Assembly: GCA_025352795.1 (NCBI GenBank)
Contig: JANXSF010000011.1
Coordinates: forward strand, 1-35,661
DNA from: Acidobacteriota bacterium
GTDB lineage: Bacteria; Acidobacteriota; Terriglobia; Bryobacterales; Bryobacteraceae
Direction of reading: 5' to 3'
Length of the DNA: 35,661 nt
Shown: one piece after another, positions 15,717-23,758 of the stretch
Layout: each line of letters starts with the position of its first letter
Numbering within the stretch: position 1 is the stretch's first letter
Notes under the pieces: generated by a model
Told to the model about the DNA's origin: nothing
Database searches by the model: none
What the model saw: only the letters and a program-made list of their open reading frames with translations
Made by a program: the position numbers and the translations under genes

Positions 15717-17101
15717 ATTGAGGCTCCTTTCATCCACAGGTGCATGGCGGCATAGGCGCGCCAGGGACGCCATGATTCGGCATGTTGTTCCAACTTTTTC
15801 GGATCTTTCATATCCATAGCTTTCATTAGTGCCAGATCGCTGGCTGGGAACGCGTCGGGTTCGCCCAGTGCGCGCATGGCAATGTAATGACCCGTCCAGG
15901 GACCGATGCCAGGCAACGCTACCAACGTTTCCACAGCATGTTCCAGGTTCAGCGTCTCACTGAGAAAGTCAGGATGATCGGCAAATTGCTGGGCGATGGC
16001 GCGCAACGTCTCGGCACGCTTTAACGGCAGCCCGATGGAGGCAAGGTCGGCATCCACCAACACGGATGGTTCCGGGAACAAGCCGGGCTTGCCCCACTTG
16101 GCGGCCAATCTTCCAGTAAGTGTACTGGCCCCGGCAACGGTTACCTGTTGCCCCAAAATGGCCCGGATGGCCAACTCGAATTCGTCAAAAGCTCCAGGCA
16201 CGCGCAGACCAGGATGCTTGGCTAGCAGTGGGCCTAGCACCGGGTCTTTACCAAGATCGGCGGCGATCAGCAGAGGTTCGGCGTCGAGGTCAAACAAGCG
16301 ACGGACTTTGGTCACCACCGCTTGTAAGGCAGCAGGTTCCACGCGGGTTAAACGCAATTCGATAGATCGTTTTTCTGGAAGATGCCGCACTTCCAAAGTG
16401 CCATGCCCCTCCTTGGTAGGAAAGTTGCGACGGTAGCAATCGGGCTCAATGGTTTCCACTCCGGCAATGGCCCGTGGTGTTAGAAAGCGGATGACACCAG
16501 CCCAGGAGTATGGTTCCGCATATGGGAGCCGGAGCGTAAGCCAATGATCATCAAAGATGGCCTTGCGCGATTTGCGCAGTTCTCTAGGCGACTTTCCGAG
16601 GGCAGATTTCAGGGCATCGTTAAAGCGGCGAATGCTTTTGAATCCCGCATGGAAGGCGATTTCACCCAGCGGCAGCGTGGTTTCCTCAATCAGTTTGCGG
16701 GCAAAATGCAACCGTTCCACGTGGGCAATTGCTTGTGGCGAAGCTCCCAGTTCTTCCTGAAACAGGCGACGTAAATGTCGGTCGCCAACGCCCAGTTTAT
16801 CCACTGAAAGTCTGCCCTCGGCAATTAAACGCAAGGCGCGTCGGACGGTGGCTGAAGTCCCTACCCAGGCTGGGGAGCCAGGAGCGGTATCGGGTCGGCA
16901 GCGTTTGCAAGGGCGGAATCCATTGGATTCTGCGGCGGCAGCGCAGGGATAGAAGCGGATATTTTTGCGAAGTGGGGGGCGTGCTGGACAGATGGGTCGG
17001 CAGTAGATTCCGGTGGTGATTACGGCGGTGAAAAATTTGCCATCAAAGCGACGATCGTGAGCGGCAAGGGCTTGGAAGCAGGCTTCGGTATCGCGGTACA
17101 T
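15713..17101 (-). CDS. Ada zinc domain / AraC HTH / AlkA 3-methyladenine DNA glycosylase fusion
   Basis: The 462-residue protein joins three parts. Residues 1-75 are the Ada methylphosphotriester-accepting zinc domain with Cys34, Cys38, Cys65 and Cys68, where Cys34 should be the methyl acceptor. Residues about 85-175 are an AraC-type DNA-binding domain (LGEIAFHAGFKSIRRFNDAL). The remainder is AlkA-like, with an N-terminal TBP-like domain and an HhH-GPD glycosylase domain (ALPGIGPWTGHYIAMRALG, followed by the catalytic Asp in FPASD). It should sense methylation damage, activate transcription and excise alkylated bases. Ogt is encoded downstream with a 4-base overlap, supplying the methyltransferase half that E. 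coli Ada carries itself. Confidence 0.94.
   Translation of the reverse strand: MYRDTEACFQALAAHDRRFDGKFFTAVITTGIYCRPICPARPPLRKNIRFYPCAAAAESNGFRPCKRCRPDTAPGSPAWVGTSATVRRALRLIAEGRLSVDKLGVGDRHLRRLFQEELGASPQAIAHVERLHFARKLIEETTLPLGEIAFHAGFKSIRRFNDALKSALGKSPRELRKSRKAIFDDHWLTLRLPYAEPYSWAGVIRFLTPRAIAGVETIEPDCYRRNFPTKEGHGTLEVRHLPEKRSIELRLTRVEPAALQAVVTKVRRLFDLDAEPLLIAADLGKDPVLGPLLAKHPGLRVPGAFDEFELAIRAILGQQVTVAGASTLTGRLAAKWGKPGLFPEPSVLVDADLASIGLPLKRAETLRAIAQQFADHPDFLSETLNLEHAVETLVALPGIGPWTGHYIAMRALGEPDAFPASDLALMKAMDMKDPKKLEQHAESWRPWRAYAAMHLWMKGASI
15724..15730 (-). promoter_or_regulatory. Shine-Dalgarno of ogt (AAAGGAG)
   Basis: AAAGGAG lies seven bases before the ATG at 15714-15716 and inside the 3' end of the Ada/AlkA gene. 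It decides the ogt start against the longer in-frame alternative at 15773. Confidence 0.75.
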
Positions 17102-17165
17102 GATTGAGGATAGCTGGAATTCCGGATGGTGACTAGCCAGATTCGGACGTTGCTATTATTACGGT

Positions 17166-17546
17166 ATGACTTCGGTGAGAATGGACAAGTGGCTATGGGC
17201 TGCACGATTCTTTAAGACGCGCACGCTGGCTGGACATGCGTGTGATTTGGGGAGGGTTGATTCCAATGGGCAACAAGCCAAGGCAGCGCGCGATGTGCGA
17301 ACGGGTGACTTGGTCCGTGTGAAAAACGAAGGCGGCGAATTTCAAGTGGAGGTGCTGGGGCTGAGTGAAATGCGCGGTCCGGCGGCGGTGGCCCAGACGC
17401 TTTATCGTGAGACTGAGGCCAGCCGGGAATTGCGCCTTAAAGTTGCACAAGAGCAAAAGGCGTTAGGGAATTTCGGAACATTTGCTGAGGGTAAACCATC
17501 GAAACGGAATCGTCGTGAAATGGACCGATTCCGCGGAAGAGGGTGA
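17166..17546 (+). CDS. hslR: S4-domain RNA-binding protein, Hsp15-like
   Basis: The 126-residue protein starts with an S4 RNA-binding domain (about 5-65) containing MDKWLWAARFFKTRTLA, the characteristic opening of Hsp15 (HslR). It ends with a basic tail (KPSKRNRREMDRFRGRG). In E. coli Hsp15 binds stalled 50S subunits carrying nascent chains and helps recycle them. The gene is divergent from the Ada/AlkA gene, with 64 bases between them, and is convergent with the ExeA-like gene, whose stop lies five bases beyond. Confidence 0.88.
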   Translation: MTSVRMDKWLWAARFFKTRTLAGHACDLGRVDSNGQQAKAARDVRTGDLVRVKNEGGEFQVEVLGLSEMRGPAAVAQTLYRETEASRELRLKVAQEQKALGNFGTFAEGKPSKRNRREMDRFRGRG

Positions 17547-17551
17547 AGAAC

Positions 17552-18430
17552 TTAATCGCCGCGACCGAAGGTCGGCTGTTCCATACCGGTGGGTTGGGAA
17601 CGCATTTTGCGACGCGAGGGCCAATCCAGGCGCATGTCGGTGGTCACTTCATCGACCATTTCCACAGTTGCCACTTTTGATTCCATGGCGAACATGGTGA
17701 GCAGCAAATTGTCACAAACGCCATTGATGACGCGAGGAATTCCCTGAGCTCGTAAATGGACTTCAGCAATGACTGATGCCGGGAAAATAGTTTGGTTGGA
17801 CATGCCAGCTTTGGCCAGCCGGAATTCAATGTACTCTTGCGTATCGGCCTGGCTGAACGGCACTAGCGTGGTTCGCAGGACAATGCGCTGTTTCAATTGC
17901 CGTAAATTGGGCGAATCCAGCTTGCGGTCAAACTCTGGTTGACCGGCCAGAACAATTTGCAACAGCTTTCCATTGCGATTTTCCAGATTTCCTAAAAGGC
18001 GGATTTCTTCCAGAACATCCCATTCCAGGTTATGCGCTTCATCCACAATGAGAACTGTGGTTCGACCATCATTGGTCTGGGCTACCAATAAGCTGTTCAG
18101 GGCAAACAGCACTTCCGTTTTTGAGGTTCGCTGAACGGGAAGATTAAAATCGTAAGCCACCATTTCAAAGAACTGGTCGGCAGTGATTCGCGAATTAAAC
18201 AGGAATGCGAACTCAAAGTATTGGGTTTCCAAATACTCACGCAAGCATTCGAGAAGAGTGGTCTTGCCGGTTCCTACCTCGCCAGTGAGGACAATAAAGC
18301 CCTTTCTGCTTTGAACCCCATAAATAAGGTTCGCCAAGGCTTCTTCGTGCTGTGCACTGCGATATAGAAATGCGGGGTCTGGGCTGAGGCTAAATGGGTT
18401 TTCTTGAAAACCGAAGTAAGCATTATACAT
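17552..18430 (-). CDS. ExeA/GspA-like AAA ATPase
   Basis: The 292-residue ATPase opens with YFGFQENPFSLSPDPAFLY, the usual start of the ExeA/GspA and XrtA-associated ATPase families. It has Walker A GEVGTGKTT (about 50-58), Walker B VLIVDEAHNL (about 126-135) and the sensor region VLAGQPEFD. It stops soon after the AAA module, so it lacks the periplasmic peptidoglycan-binding part of full-length ExeA. It lies 113 bases downstream of csm5 in the same direction. No known CRISPR role exists for this family, and I regard the adjacency as incidental. The likely role is in secretion or polysaccharide-export assembly. Confidence 0.87.
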   Translation of the reverse strand: MYNAYFGFQENPFSLSPDPAFLYRSAQHEEALANLIYGVQSRKGFIVLTGEVGTGKTTLLECLREYLETQYFEFAFLFNSRITADQFFEMVAYDFNLPVQRTSKTEVLFALNSLLVAQTNDGRTTVLIVDEAHNLEWDVLEEIRLLGNLENRNGKLLQIVLAGQPEFDRKLDSPNLRQLKQRIVLRTTLVPFSQADTQEYIEFRLAKAGMSNQTIFPASVIAEVHLRAQGIPRVINGVCDNLLLTMFAMESKVATVEMVDEVTTDMRLDWPSRRKMRSQPTGMEQPTFGRGD

Positions 18431-18543
18431 AGTGGCTCTTTGCGGCCTGGGATTTTGAGTTGTGGTTCAACTCTATCATTGCTAATATTACCACGTTGTT
18501 ACGGTAGTCCTATATCTCTCATCGGTTAGAGTCGGGGCATTCA
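18431..18543. other. Gap between csm5 and the ExeA-like gene
   Basis: This AT-leaning gap holds a hairpin (GAGTTG/CAACTC, 18457-18473) with a 5-base loop and no T-run on the minus strand. It may weakly separate the csm transcript from the ATPase gene, but it is not a clear terminator. Confidence 0.3.
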
Positions 18544-19653
18544 TTAACTGATCTCTAACTTTATCCAGCCGGGCAGCGCGGCAGGTTGTCCATTTGAATG
18601 GACGATTTTTCGAGTTTTGGGGAAGGGAAGCCCGGTCTGAATGGTTTGTTCAAAAAATGGAATGGCCCGAAGAATCTTGCGATAGTCATTCGATTCGGTA
18701 TTCCCAAAAGCTGATTTCGTCAGAAAGCCACCGCCCCATCCGAGTGGCAAAATACAGCAATCCGACCCCGCACAAGCGGCAAGTTCCTGGAGTACGCTGC
18801 CGATGCTTTGAGTCAAACCGGACAAACCGGCGCGATTCGCGTAAAGGCTTTCCGTTCCCAACAACTGAGCGGAGAACTTGTTGGCGGCCTTGGCCAGCGT
18901 GGCGAAGTTAACTGGTTCTTTCCAATGCAAGGCCCGCAGCACTTCTGGATCTGAAAATCTTTCCTGATGGCCGCTGAACTGTCCTTCAAACTGGGTTCCG
19001 GGCGAAGCCATCTCGGCAAATATAGGGGTGGGCTTGTAAGCCACCGTAAATTTGCCACTCCGTTCTTCCAGCTTGGCGGTGCGGACCAGGTAAACTTTGA
19101 ATCGGTCGCGTGATGCAGGTGAGGAATCGGCAATGGCGATGGGACGCATGCGGCTTACCGGGCCGTTGCCTGCGGTGCGATGTTCCGTCTCATCCGCTAA
19201 ACGGCGCAGATTGGGACGATCCTGGGTCAGCTTTGTTGCGGCATGTTCCAACATTTGAGGACCAGCATGGGTGAAGACGTACCCTGTGCGCAATGCCCCT
19301 TTGAGAGCGCTGCCAGGAAGGTAGGGGCCGTGCGGTCCAGCATTAAAAGTGGGGATAAAAAGATCGGCAACGCGAGCCTGAGCCCAAGCTTCGGCGGCAG
19401 AAGGATGTTCAAAGGGAATGCGATGCGATGCAAAATTCTGCGCAAATCCGCCCCAACTGGCGAAATCGAGTTTATCGGCCCGGCGTAATTGCGTCAGGTA
19501 GCCTTCTAATCTTGGACCTTTAGCCAGCAATCGAAAAATTCGGTTTTGATCCAGAACGCTAACCTGGTCTTTGTAAACCATGTAGTCGATTGGCGACAGC
19601 TTTTCTCCATTGCCAACCAGCAAGGGGGTCAGGGCAGTAACGCGATATTTCAT
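18544..19653 (-). CDS. csm5: Type III-A CRISPR RAMP protein Csm5
   Basis: The 369-residue RAMP protein has the Csm5 start pattern LTPLLVGNGEKLSPIDYMVY with SVLDQNRIFRLL, the glycine-rich YLPGSALKGALRTG loop (about 110-123) and a C-terminal GWGGGFLTKSA region followed by LPFPKTRKIV, all typical of Csm5. Csm5 caps the 3' side of the crRNA in the Csm complex and helps recruit maturation nucleases. The start overlaps the csm4 stop by 4 bases (ATGA). It is the last gene of the cas10-csm2-csm3-csm4-csm5 operon. Confidence 0.9.
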   Translation of the reverse strand: MKYRVTALTPLLVGNGEKLSPIDYMVYKDQVSVLDQNRIFRLLAKGPRLEGYLTQLRRADKLDFASWGGFAQNFASHRIPFEHPSAAEAWAQARVADLFIPTFNAGPHGPYLPGSALKGALRTGYVFTHAGPQMLEHAATKLTQDRPNLRRLADETEHRTAGNGPVSRMRPIAIADSSPASRDRFKVYLVRTAKLEERSGKFTVAYKPTPIFAEMASPGTQFEGQFSGHQERFSDPEVLRALHWKEPVNFATLAKAANKFSAQLLGTESLYANRAGLSGLTQSIGSVLQELAACAGSDCCILPLGWGGGFLTKSAFGNTESNDYRKILRAIPFFEQTIQTGLPFPKTRKIVHSNGQPAALPGWIKLEIS

Positions 19654-20666
19654 GCGTTGGCCCTCCAGGGAATTTCAATGGTCACCGCAAAACCGTTTTT
19701 ATACACTGGATGGGGAAAGCCCGATGGTGCTGCGTCGGGGGCTGATCCTACTGGTTTCGCGCTGGCCACCATCACTGAACCTTCGGCGATCATGGCTACG
19801 GAATTCTTCTGAACGCCCCATTGTTCGCTGCTTTCAATGCGACCGCCACGTTGAAGCAGCTTGTAGCCTCCTCGTGACCAATCAATCGAATCGCTGGCTG
19901 CGGGGTGGAACAGGCTAAGATTCAGCCAGGCTTTGGCACCTTCCAGGGTGGGAGCTTCCGGCCAGATCAATGATTCTACATGACGATCATCAAAGCCCGG
20001 TGCAGCGGAACGTCCCCAACCGCAGGAACGGTTTCCGCCCAGGCCGGTATCGGCCAAATAGCGAAGACAGGCCACAATTCGTGTTCTCCAATTCTGACGA
20101 GCTTCTTCATCGCGAAAAGTGACGGCATTCCAAAGTCCGGCTTGGTCTGAAAATTCAATCGCCCCAATTTTATTCACTTGACCAACCGTATTGGTAAGCC
20201 GATCCACACTGCCGCGAGTCCTTAGCGAGTGGCGAAACGGTCCACCACGATGGGCACGATCGGCCAGTAACAGGCAGCCGCTAACGGCATCGGGAACCCA
20301 TTTCGATTCTTCTACGGCAAGCCCTGACAACAGATTTTTCAGAACGCCGGAAGGAATAAATGTTGCAGAACGAACTCGCCTGCCTGCGCCCTTTGGGGGC
20401 CACAGCGGAACTGGGGCAGGGAAGTATAACTGATCGCCGTGCCAGGGGAAAGCGGAAGTGAATACGGCTGCTGGGACGCTGGCTTGAGCCGTGGCATCCA
20501 GCCATTCTGGAAGCCAGCCGAACGACAACATGGCGGAGCAAACAGCGGCGTACAGCGTGTCTGAATGCAGCACGCCGCCAGAAAATTCGCGCGATCCGGA
20601 ATCATCCCCAATGCGCCAGGGAGCCGTCGGCTTCCAGCGCACTAGCAGGGCTTTGGTCGAGTTCAT
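19650..20666 (-). CDS. csm4: Type III-A CRISPR RAMP protein Csm4
   Basis: The 338-residue RAMP protein has the Csm4 pattern of SGGVLHSDTLYAAVCSAML near the N-terminus (about 29-47) and the glycine-rich loop ADTGLGGNRSCGWGRSA in the middle, where Csm4 proteins read DSGIGGxRxxGxG. Csm4 binds the 5' crRNA tag and contacts Cas10, so it forms the foot of the complex. The gene starts three bases after csm3 and overlaps csm5 by four. No strong Shine-Dalgarno is visible, so coupling to csm3 translation is likely. Confidence 0.9.
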   Translation of the reverse strand: MNSTKALLVRWKPTAPWRIGDDSGSREFSGGVLHSDTLYAAVCSAMLSFGWLPEWLDATAQASVPAAVFTSAFPWHGDQLYFPAPVPLWPPKGAGRRVRSATFIPSGVLKNLLSGLAVEESKWVPDAVSGCLLLADRAHRGGPFRHSLRTRGSVDRLTNTVGQVNKIGAIEFSDQAGLWNAVTFRDEEARQNWRTRIVACLRYLADTGLGGNRSCGWGRSAAPGFDDRHVESLIWPEAPTLEGAKAWLNLSLFHPAASDSIDWSRGGYKLLQRGGRIESSEQWGVQKNSVAMIAEGSVMVASAKPVGSAPDAAPSGFPHPVYKNGFAVTIEIPWRANA

Positions 20667-20669
20667 TGG

Positions 20670-21506
20670 TTACTCGCTCAGCTTCGAAAGGAAATCCTCA
20701 CCCATCACCAAAGGCTGCAATGCGGCCAAATCTGCACTGGAAGCCAGTTCGGTTTCCTGAGCTCCGCTGGCATAGTAAGCACGACCGCGCCACACCAGAC
20801 GTGCGCCTGTGAGACGAATGCGCCCATTGCCGCGAGATCCGCCGCCACCCAGGGCATCATCTTCTAACAATCGCAAGCCTTCAAGCAAGCGCGCCACCAA
20901 GGGCTTATCTTCTTCACAAAGAATATCCAGCACAATGCGCAATTGGAATCGGGCACCGGCGGGGACACGTTCCAAGGTCCGGGGATTGGCTTGTGAAGTA
21001 ATGCGATCAATGGCATTTTCGTTCTTCACTTCAGTGAGTTCATCATCCAGATTTTCACGCATCTGTTGGGTGATGCTGGCCATGTCTAACGGTGCGTCGG
21101 ATACAGTCAAACGCGCCGGAGTGGCAGTGCTGCTATCGAACGCTTCCCCTTCCACACGTTCCATACGTCCTGGATTGCGGCCAAACAGCAAGCAGATATC
21201 GTCGCCTGGTTCATTGCTTTGATGAATGCGAACTTCCTGGCCTTTACGGCGAGAAAGATAAACCAAATCGGCAGGCTTCAGCAAGCCGCTGGATTGTTCC
21301 AGCAAGCTGCGCAATTTGCCGCGTAAGGAACTGCCAGGAATATAGGGTCTACCAAAAGCATCCTTTACTACAGGATTATCGGCACCGCCGATTTCAAGCG
21401 ATCCTTTCCCTGCTCCGATGTGTAAACCGGTGAGGCATTCGACGTTTGCTTCAAGGATCAATTTGCCGATCAGTTGTAGCCGTGTTTGGGCGGTATGTGC
21501 GCTCAT
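20670..21506 (-). CDS. csm3: Type III-A CRISPR backbone RNase Csm3
   Basis: The 278-residue RAMP protein is the backbone subunit that cuts target RNA every six nucleotides. The catalytic aspartate is Asp43 in IGGADNPVVKD, aligned with Asp33 of Streptococcus thermophilus Csm3 (IGAIDSPVI). PYIPGSSLRGKLRSLLE and the glycine-rich DDALGGGGSRGNGRI loop are also conserved. All features for RNA slicing appear intact. AAGGA stands nine bases before the ATG, and csm2 ends 12 bases upstream. Confidence 0.94.
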   Translation of the reverse strand: MSAHTAQTRLQLIGKLILEANVECLTGLHIGAGKGSLEIGGADNPVVKDAFGRPYIPGSSLRGKLRSLLEQSSGLLKPADLVYLSRRKGQEVRIHQSNEPGDDICLLFGRNPGRMERVEGEAFDSSTATPARLTVSDAPLDMASITQQMRENLDDELTEVKNENAIDRITSQANPRTLERVPAGARFQLRIVLDILCEEDKPLVARLLEGLRLLEDDALGGGGSRGNGRIRLTGARLVWRGRAYYASGAQETELASSADLAALQPLVMGEDFLSKLSE

Positions 21507-21518
21507 TCGATAATTTCC

Positions 21519-22256
21519 TTATTCGTTATACGCAATGATGGCTTCAAATAGGTCTTTAAACCGTTCGTAACCCTTGGCTTCATTCTTGCGGGTGACCTGC
21601 AATAACAGTTTTTCCAAACTATCCAGGCTGCGCAAGGAGTGCCGTGCAATGGTGTAGGCCAGCCGCGCGCGCAACATTACGAATTCATGCTGGCGTTCCG
21701 TTTCGGGAGCACGACAAGCGCGACGTACGGCATTGTAAAAACGGCGCAAATGGCTTTTGGTGGCGGAATCCATATCGCGCATGCGGGCAGCCACAATGTG
21801 CGCCTGATTATCCAGATAGAGGCTATCGGCCACCAGCTTTTCCAATTCGATTTCCATGTTGAAACCGAAATCAGGACGACGCTGTTCAAACCTTCCACGA
21901 TCTCCACCGCCACGATCTCCACCACCACCGCGATCTGATCGATCACCTTGATGACTGGGACGATCGCCACGTTCCGGACGTCCACCGCCAGCAGGTGCGC
22001 CTGTTCGATTTTCACGCGGGGGCCGAGGTGGCTGAGCTCCTTGCCGAGGAGGTTGATTCTCACGGGGTTGATTCTCACGTGGAGGTCGAGCTCCGCCGGA
22101 ATTCGCTCCCGGTGGCCTGGGTTCACGTTTCGGCGCAGGAGCGGCCTGTTCCGGCGTTGTCGCTACCGATTGCTCAATTACCGGCACTGGCACCGGCTCT
22201 GTCACTTCCACTGGCGCTGGCACAGGTGTTTCGCTGGTTTGAATTTCCTCTGACAT
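21519..22256 (-). CDS. csm2: Type III-A CRISPR small subunit Csm2 with long disordered RG-rich N-terminal extension
   Basis: The 245-residue protein has two very different parts. Residues about 131-245 are a helical Csm2 domain, with SHLRRFYNAVRRA matching the QLRKFY core of the family and MLRARLAYTIARHS and FKDLFEAIIAYNE at the C-terminus. Residues 1-130 are predicted disordered: first acidic/Pro/Val-rich (VPAPVEVTEPVPVPV), then Pro/Arg/Asn-rich (RPPRENQPRENQPPR), then RGG-like (DRGGGGDRGGGDRGRF). Normal Csm2 is about 120-150 residues. A strong GAAGGAGAG Shine-Dalgarno six bases before the first ATG supports the long form. The tail could bind RNA or promote condensation, but no function is proven. 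Confidence 0.88.
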   Translation of the reverse strand: MSEEIQTSETPVPAPVEVTEPVPVPVIEQSVATTPEQAAPAPKREPRPPGANSGGARPPRENQPRENQPPRQGAQPPRPPRENRTGAPAGGGRPERGDRPSHQGDRSDRGGGGDRGGGDRGRFEQRRPDFGFNMEIELEKLVADSLYLDNQAHIVAARMRDMDSATKSHLRRFYNAVRRACRAPETERQHEFVMLRARLAYTIARHSLRSLDSLEKLLLQVTRKNEAKGYERFKDLFEAIIAYNE

Positions 22257-22262
22257 AAGTAA

Positions 22263-22271
22263 CTCTCCTTC
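22263..22271 (-). promoter_or_regulatory. Shine-Dalgarno of csm2 (GAAGGAGAG)
   Basis: This is the strongest ribosome-binding site in the csm operon, six bases before the ATG at 22254-22256. It sets the csm2 start upstream of the disordered extension, so the extension is translated. Confidence 0.8.
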
Positions 22272-22273
22272 CC

Positions 22274-23758
22274 CTAGCTGGTTCTACCGACTGTTAGGCG
22301 AGCCCATTCCAGAGCAACACGCCCTGAGGGCCGAAGCCGTCTTCCAGCCGAACTGCGGGAAATCAATTCCTCAATTAAACTTGTTTTGCGGCGATCAAAT
22401 TCGCGCATGCGCTGGGGATTCAACAATGCCGCTGGTTCCAACACAGAATTCAATCGGCGATAAAAACGCCAAGGCTTGTCGAACCGTTTTTCCTTCTTGC
22501 GCATGACTACACCACCACCAGCTTCTTCCAGTAGGCTCTCACGATAAAAGCCTGCCAGTTCATCCAGAAACGCTGGTGAACAGCGGTAGTCCGAAACGAT
22601 TTTGGTCATGCGACCGGCAAGGTCTGAAGCTTCTGTCAATTCCTTCCATTCTACTGAGCGGCCGAATAATTGGAAGCGACCTTTGCCCATGGTCTTAGCG
22701 GCATCCAGCTTGCGCCCAGCTTCCCGATACACTTCACCAAGGGAATCGCCCTGCCGTCCCAGAGCTAAAGCCATGGTAATGCTTTTGGCTTCGGGTCCAG
22801 GGAAATCGGCCAACGTCTCTGATGTGAAGCGTTCAAAGAGTCGTTCAATTTCACGGGCCAGGCCGATCAGGGCATCCCAACTGCCACATACAGCGAACTC
22901 ATCGCCACCGGTAAAAAGAATGGTCGTCTTCTGCCAGAATTCGGGGAGCGAACAGGCCACTTCCAATTCACCGGCAAAGAATTGCTTGAACACTACAGAG
23001 ATGCGGATGTAGTCTTCAATGGAATTGGCGCTTTCCAGACGGGCCAGAAAATTATCGACGTTACCGCGCAGCACGCCCCAAGTGCGCGACCCTTCGGCGC
23101 GTTTGGCAAAAACTCTGGTGGAGGCAAACGACTGCTGGTCATCACTAGGGGCAGCATGACGAGCCAGGGGTAACGTGTCAGGAGAATCGGCCAGCGGCCA
23201 TTCATGTTTACCACCGCTGGGCAGGATAGCTGCTGGATGTTCCGGGCTCCAACCAACGGTCTTCGAAGATCGCATGGTGTGCAGCCAATTGGGAATCAAC
23301 AGCTTTTCGGCAGCCTTTGATTCGGGTGTAGTTGTAAATGCAGTTGTAAAATAAGCCAGGCCTTCGGTGGCCAATGGGGTGTTGGCTTTTTTGGCCAACT
23401 CATCTTCCAGACGCTTGCGGACGTTAGCCCATTCGCCCAGGTTTTCAGTGGCTGCCCAATGCAATCGCAACTGTCCAGCAGAGGCGTTTACTATCGCCGT
23501 ACTCGCTTGGATAAGAAACTGTTCAGCGGCCTGACGGGTTTCTTCCGGAAGTACTAATAAGAAATAGCCTGCACTGGAAAATCCCAATAGAATTGGGGCA
23601 AGACCCAATTCTTTGAGTAGGGCACGAGGAAGAATCTCACTGGCCAGACTTAGCCATAGGGCGCGCGTTTCGAGACTGGAATCAGCGGAATCAGGCGCTT
23701 CGGAAAGATAACGTTCCATTCCGTAAAAGCGTCCTTCCAGAAATATCTGTAAAGACAT
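22274..23758 (-). CDS. cas10: Compact type III-A CRISPR Cas10 (Csm1) lacking HD domain
   Basis: The 494-residue protein is much shorter than typical Csm1 (about 750-850). It starts directly at the first Palm domain (IFLEGRFYGMERYLSE). The second Palm domain has the cyclase box as GGDEF (Gly284, Gly285, Asp286, Glu287) in place of GGDD. The metal-binding strand reads GVLRGNVDNF, with Asn233 where most Cas10 proteins have the first Asp of DVDNL. The C-terminal helical domain D4 is present. There is no HD nuclease domain and no zinc-finger cysteine set; only three Cys remain. The start is firm, since an in-frame TGA lies 15 bases upstream. It leads the csm operon. The second Asp (Asp235) and Asp286 could still bind metal, so cyclase activity is uncertain. 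Confidence 0.9.
   Translation of the reverse strand: MSLQIFLEGRFYGMERYLSEAPDSADSSLETRALWLSLASEILPRALLKELGLAPILLGFSSAGYFLLVLPEETRQAAEQFLIQASTAIVNASAGQLRLHWAATENLGEWANVRKRLEDELAKKANTPLATEGLAYFTTAFTTTPESKAAEKLLIPNWLHTMRSSKTVGWSPEHPAAILPSGGKHEWPLADSPDTLPLARHAAPSDDQQSFASTRVFAKRAEGSRTWGVLRGNVDNFLARLESANSIEDYIRISVVFKQFFAGELEVACSLPEFWQKTTILFTGGDEFAVCGSWDALIGLAREIERLFERFTSETLADFPGPEAKSITMALALGRQGDSLGEVYREAGRKLDAAKTMGKGRFQLFGRSVEWKELTEASDLAGRMTKIVSDYRCSPAFLDELAGFYRESLLEEAGGGVVMRKKEKRFDKPWRFYRRLNSVLEPAALLNPQRMREFDRRKTSLIEELISRSSAGRRLRPSGRVALEWARLTVGRTS

Noticed and set aside
17552-18430. ExeA-like ATPase as an ancillary CRISPR gene
   Set aside because: It is in the same direction as csm5 but 113 bases away, has its own start and belongs to a secretion/XrtA-type family without known CRISPR association.
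21870-22130. Tandem DNA repeats as a CRISPR array or minisatellite
   Set aside because: They lie inside csm2, keep the reading frame and encode the RG/PR-rich tail, with no spacer-repeat periodicity.
22274-23758. Diguanylate cyclase (GGDEF) annotation for the 494-residue protein
   Set aside because: The GGDEF string is present, but Palm1, the operon position before csm2-csm3-csm4-csm5 and the C-terminal D4 region identify Cas10. The GGDEF is the changed GGDD box of the second Palm domain.
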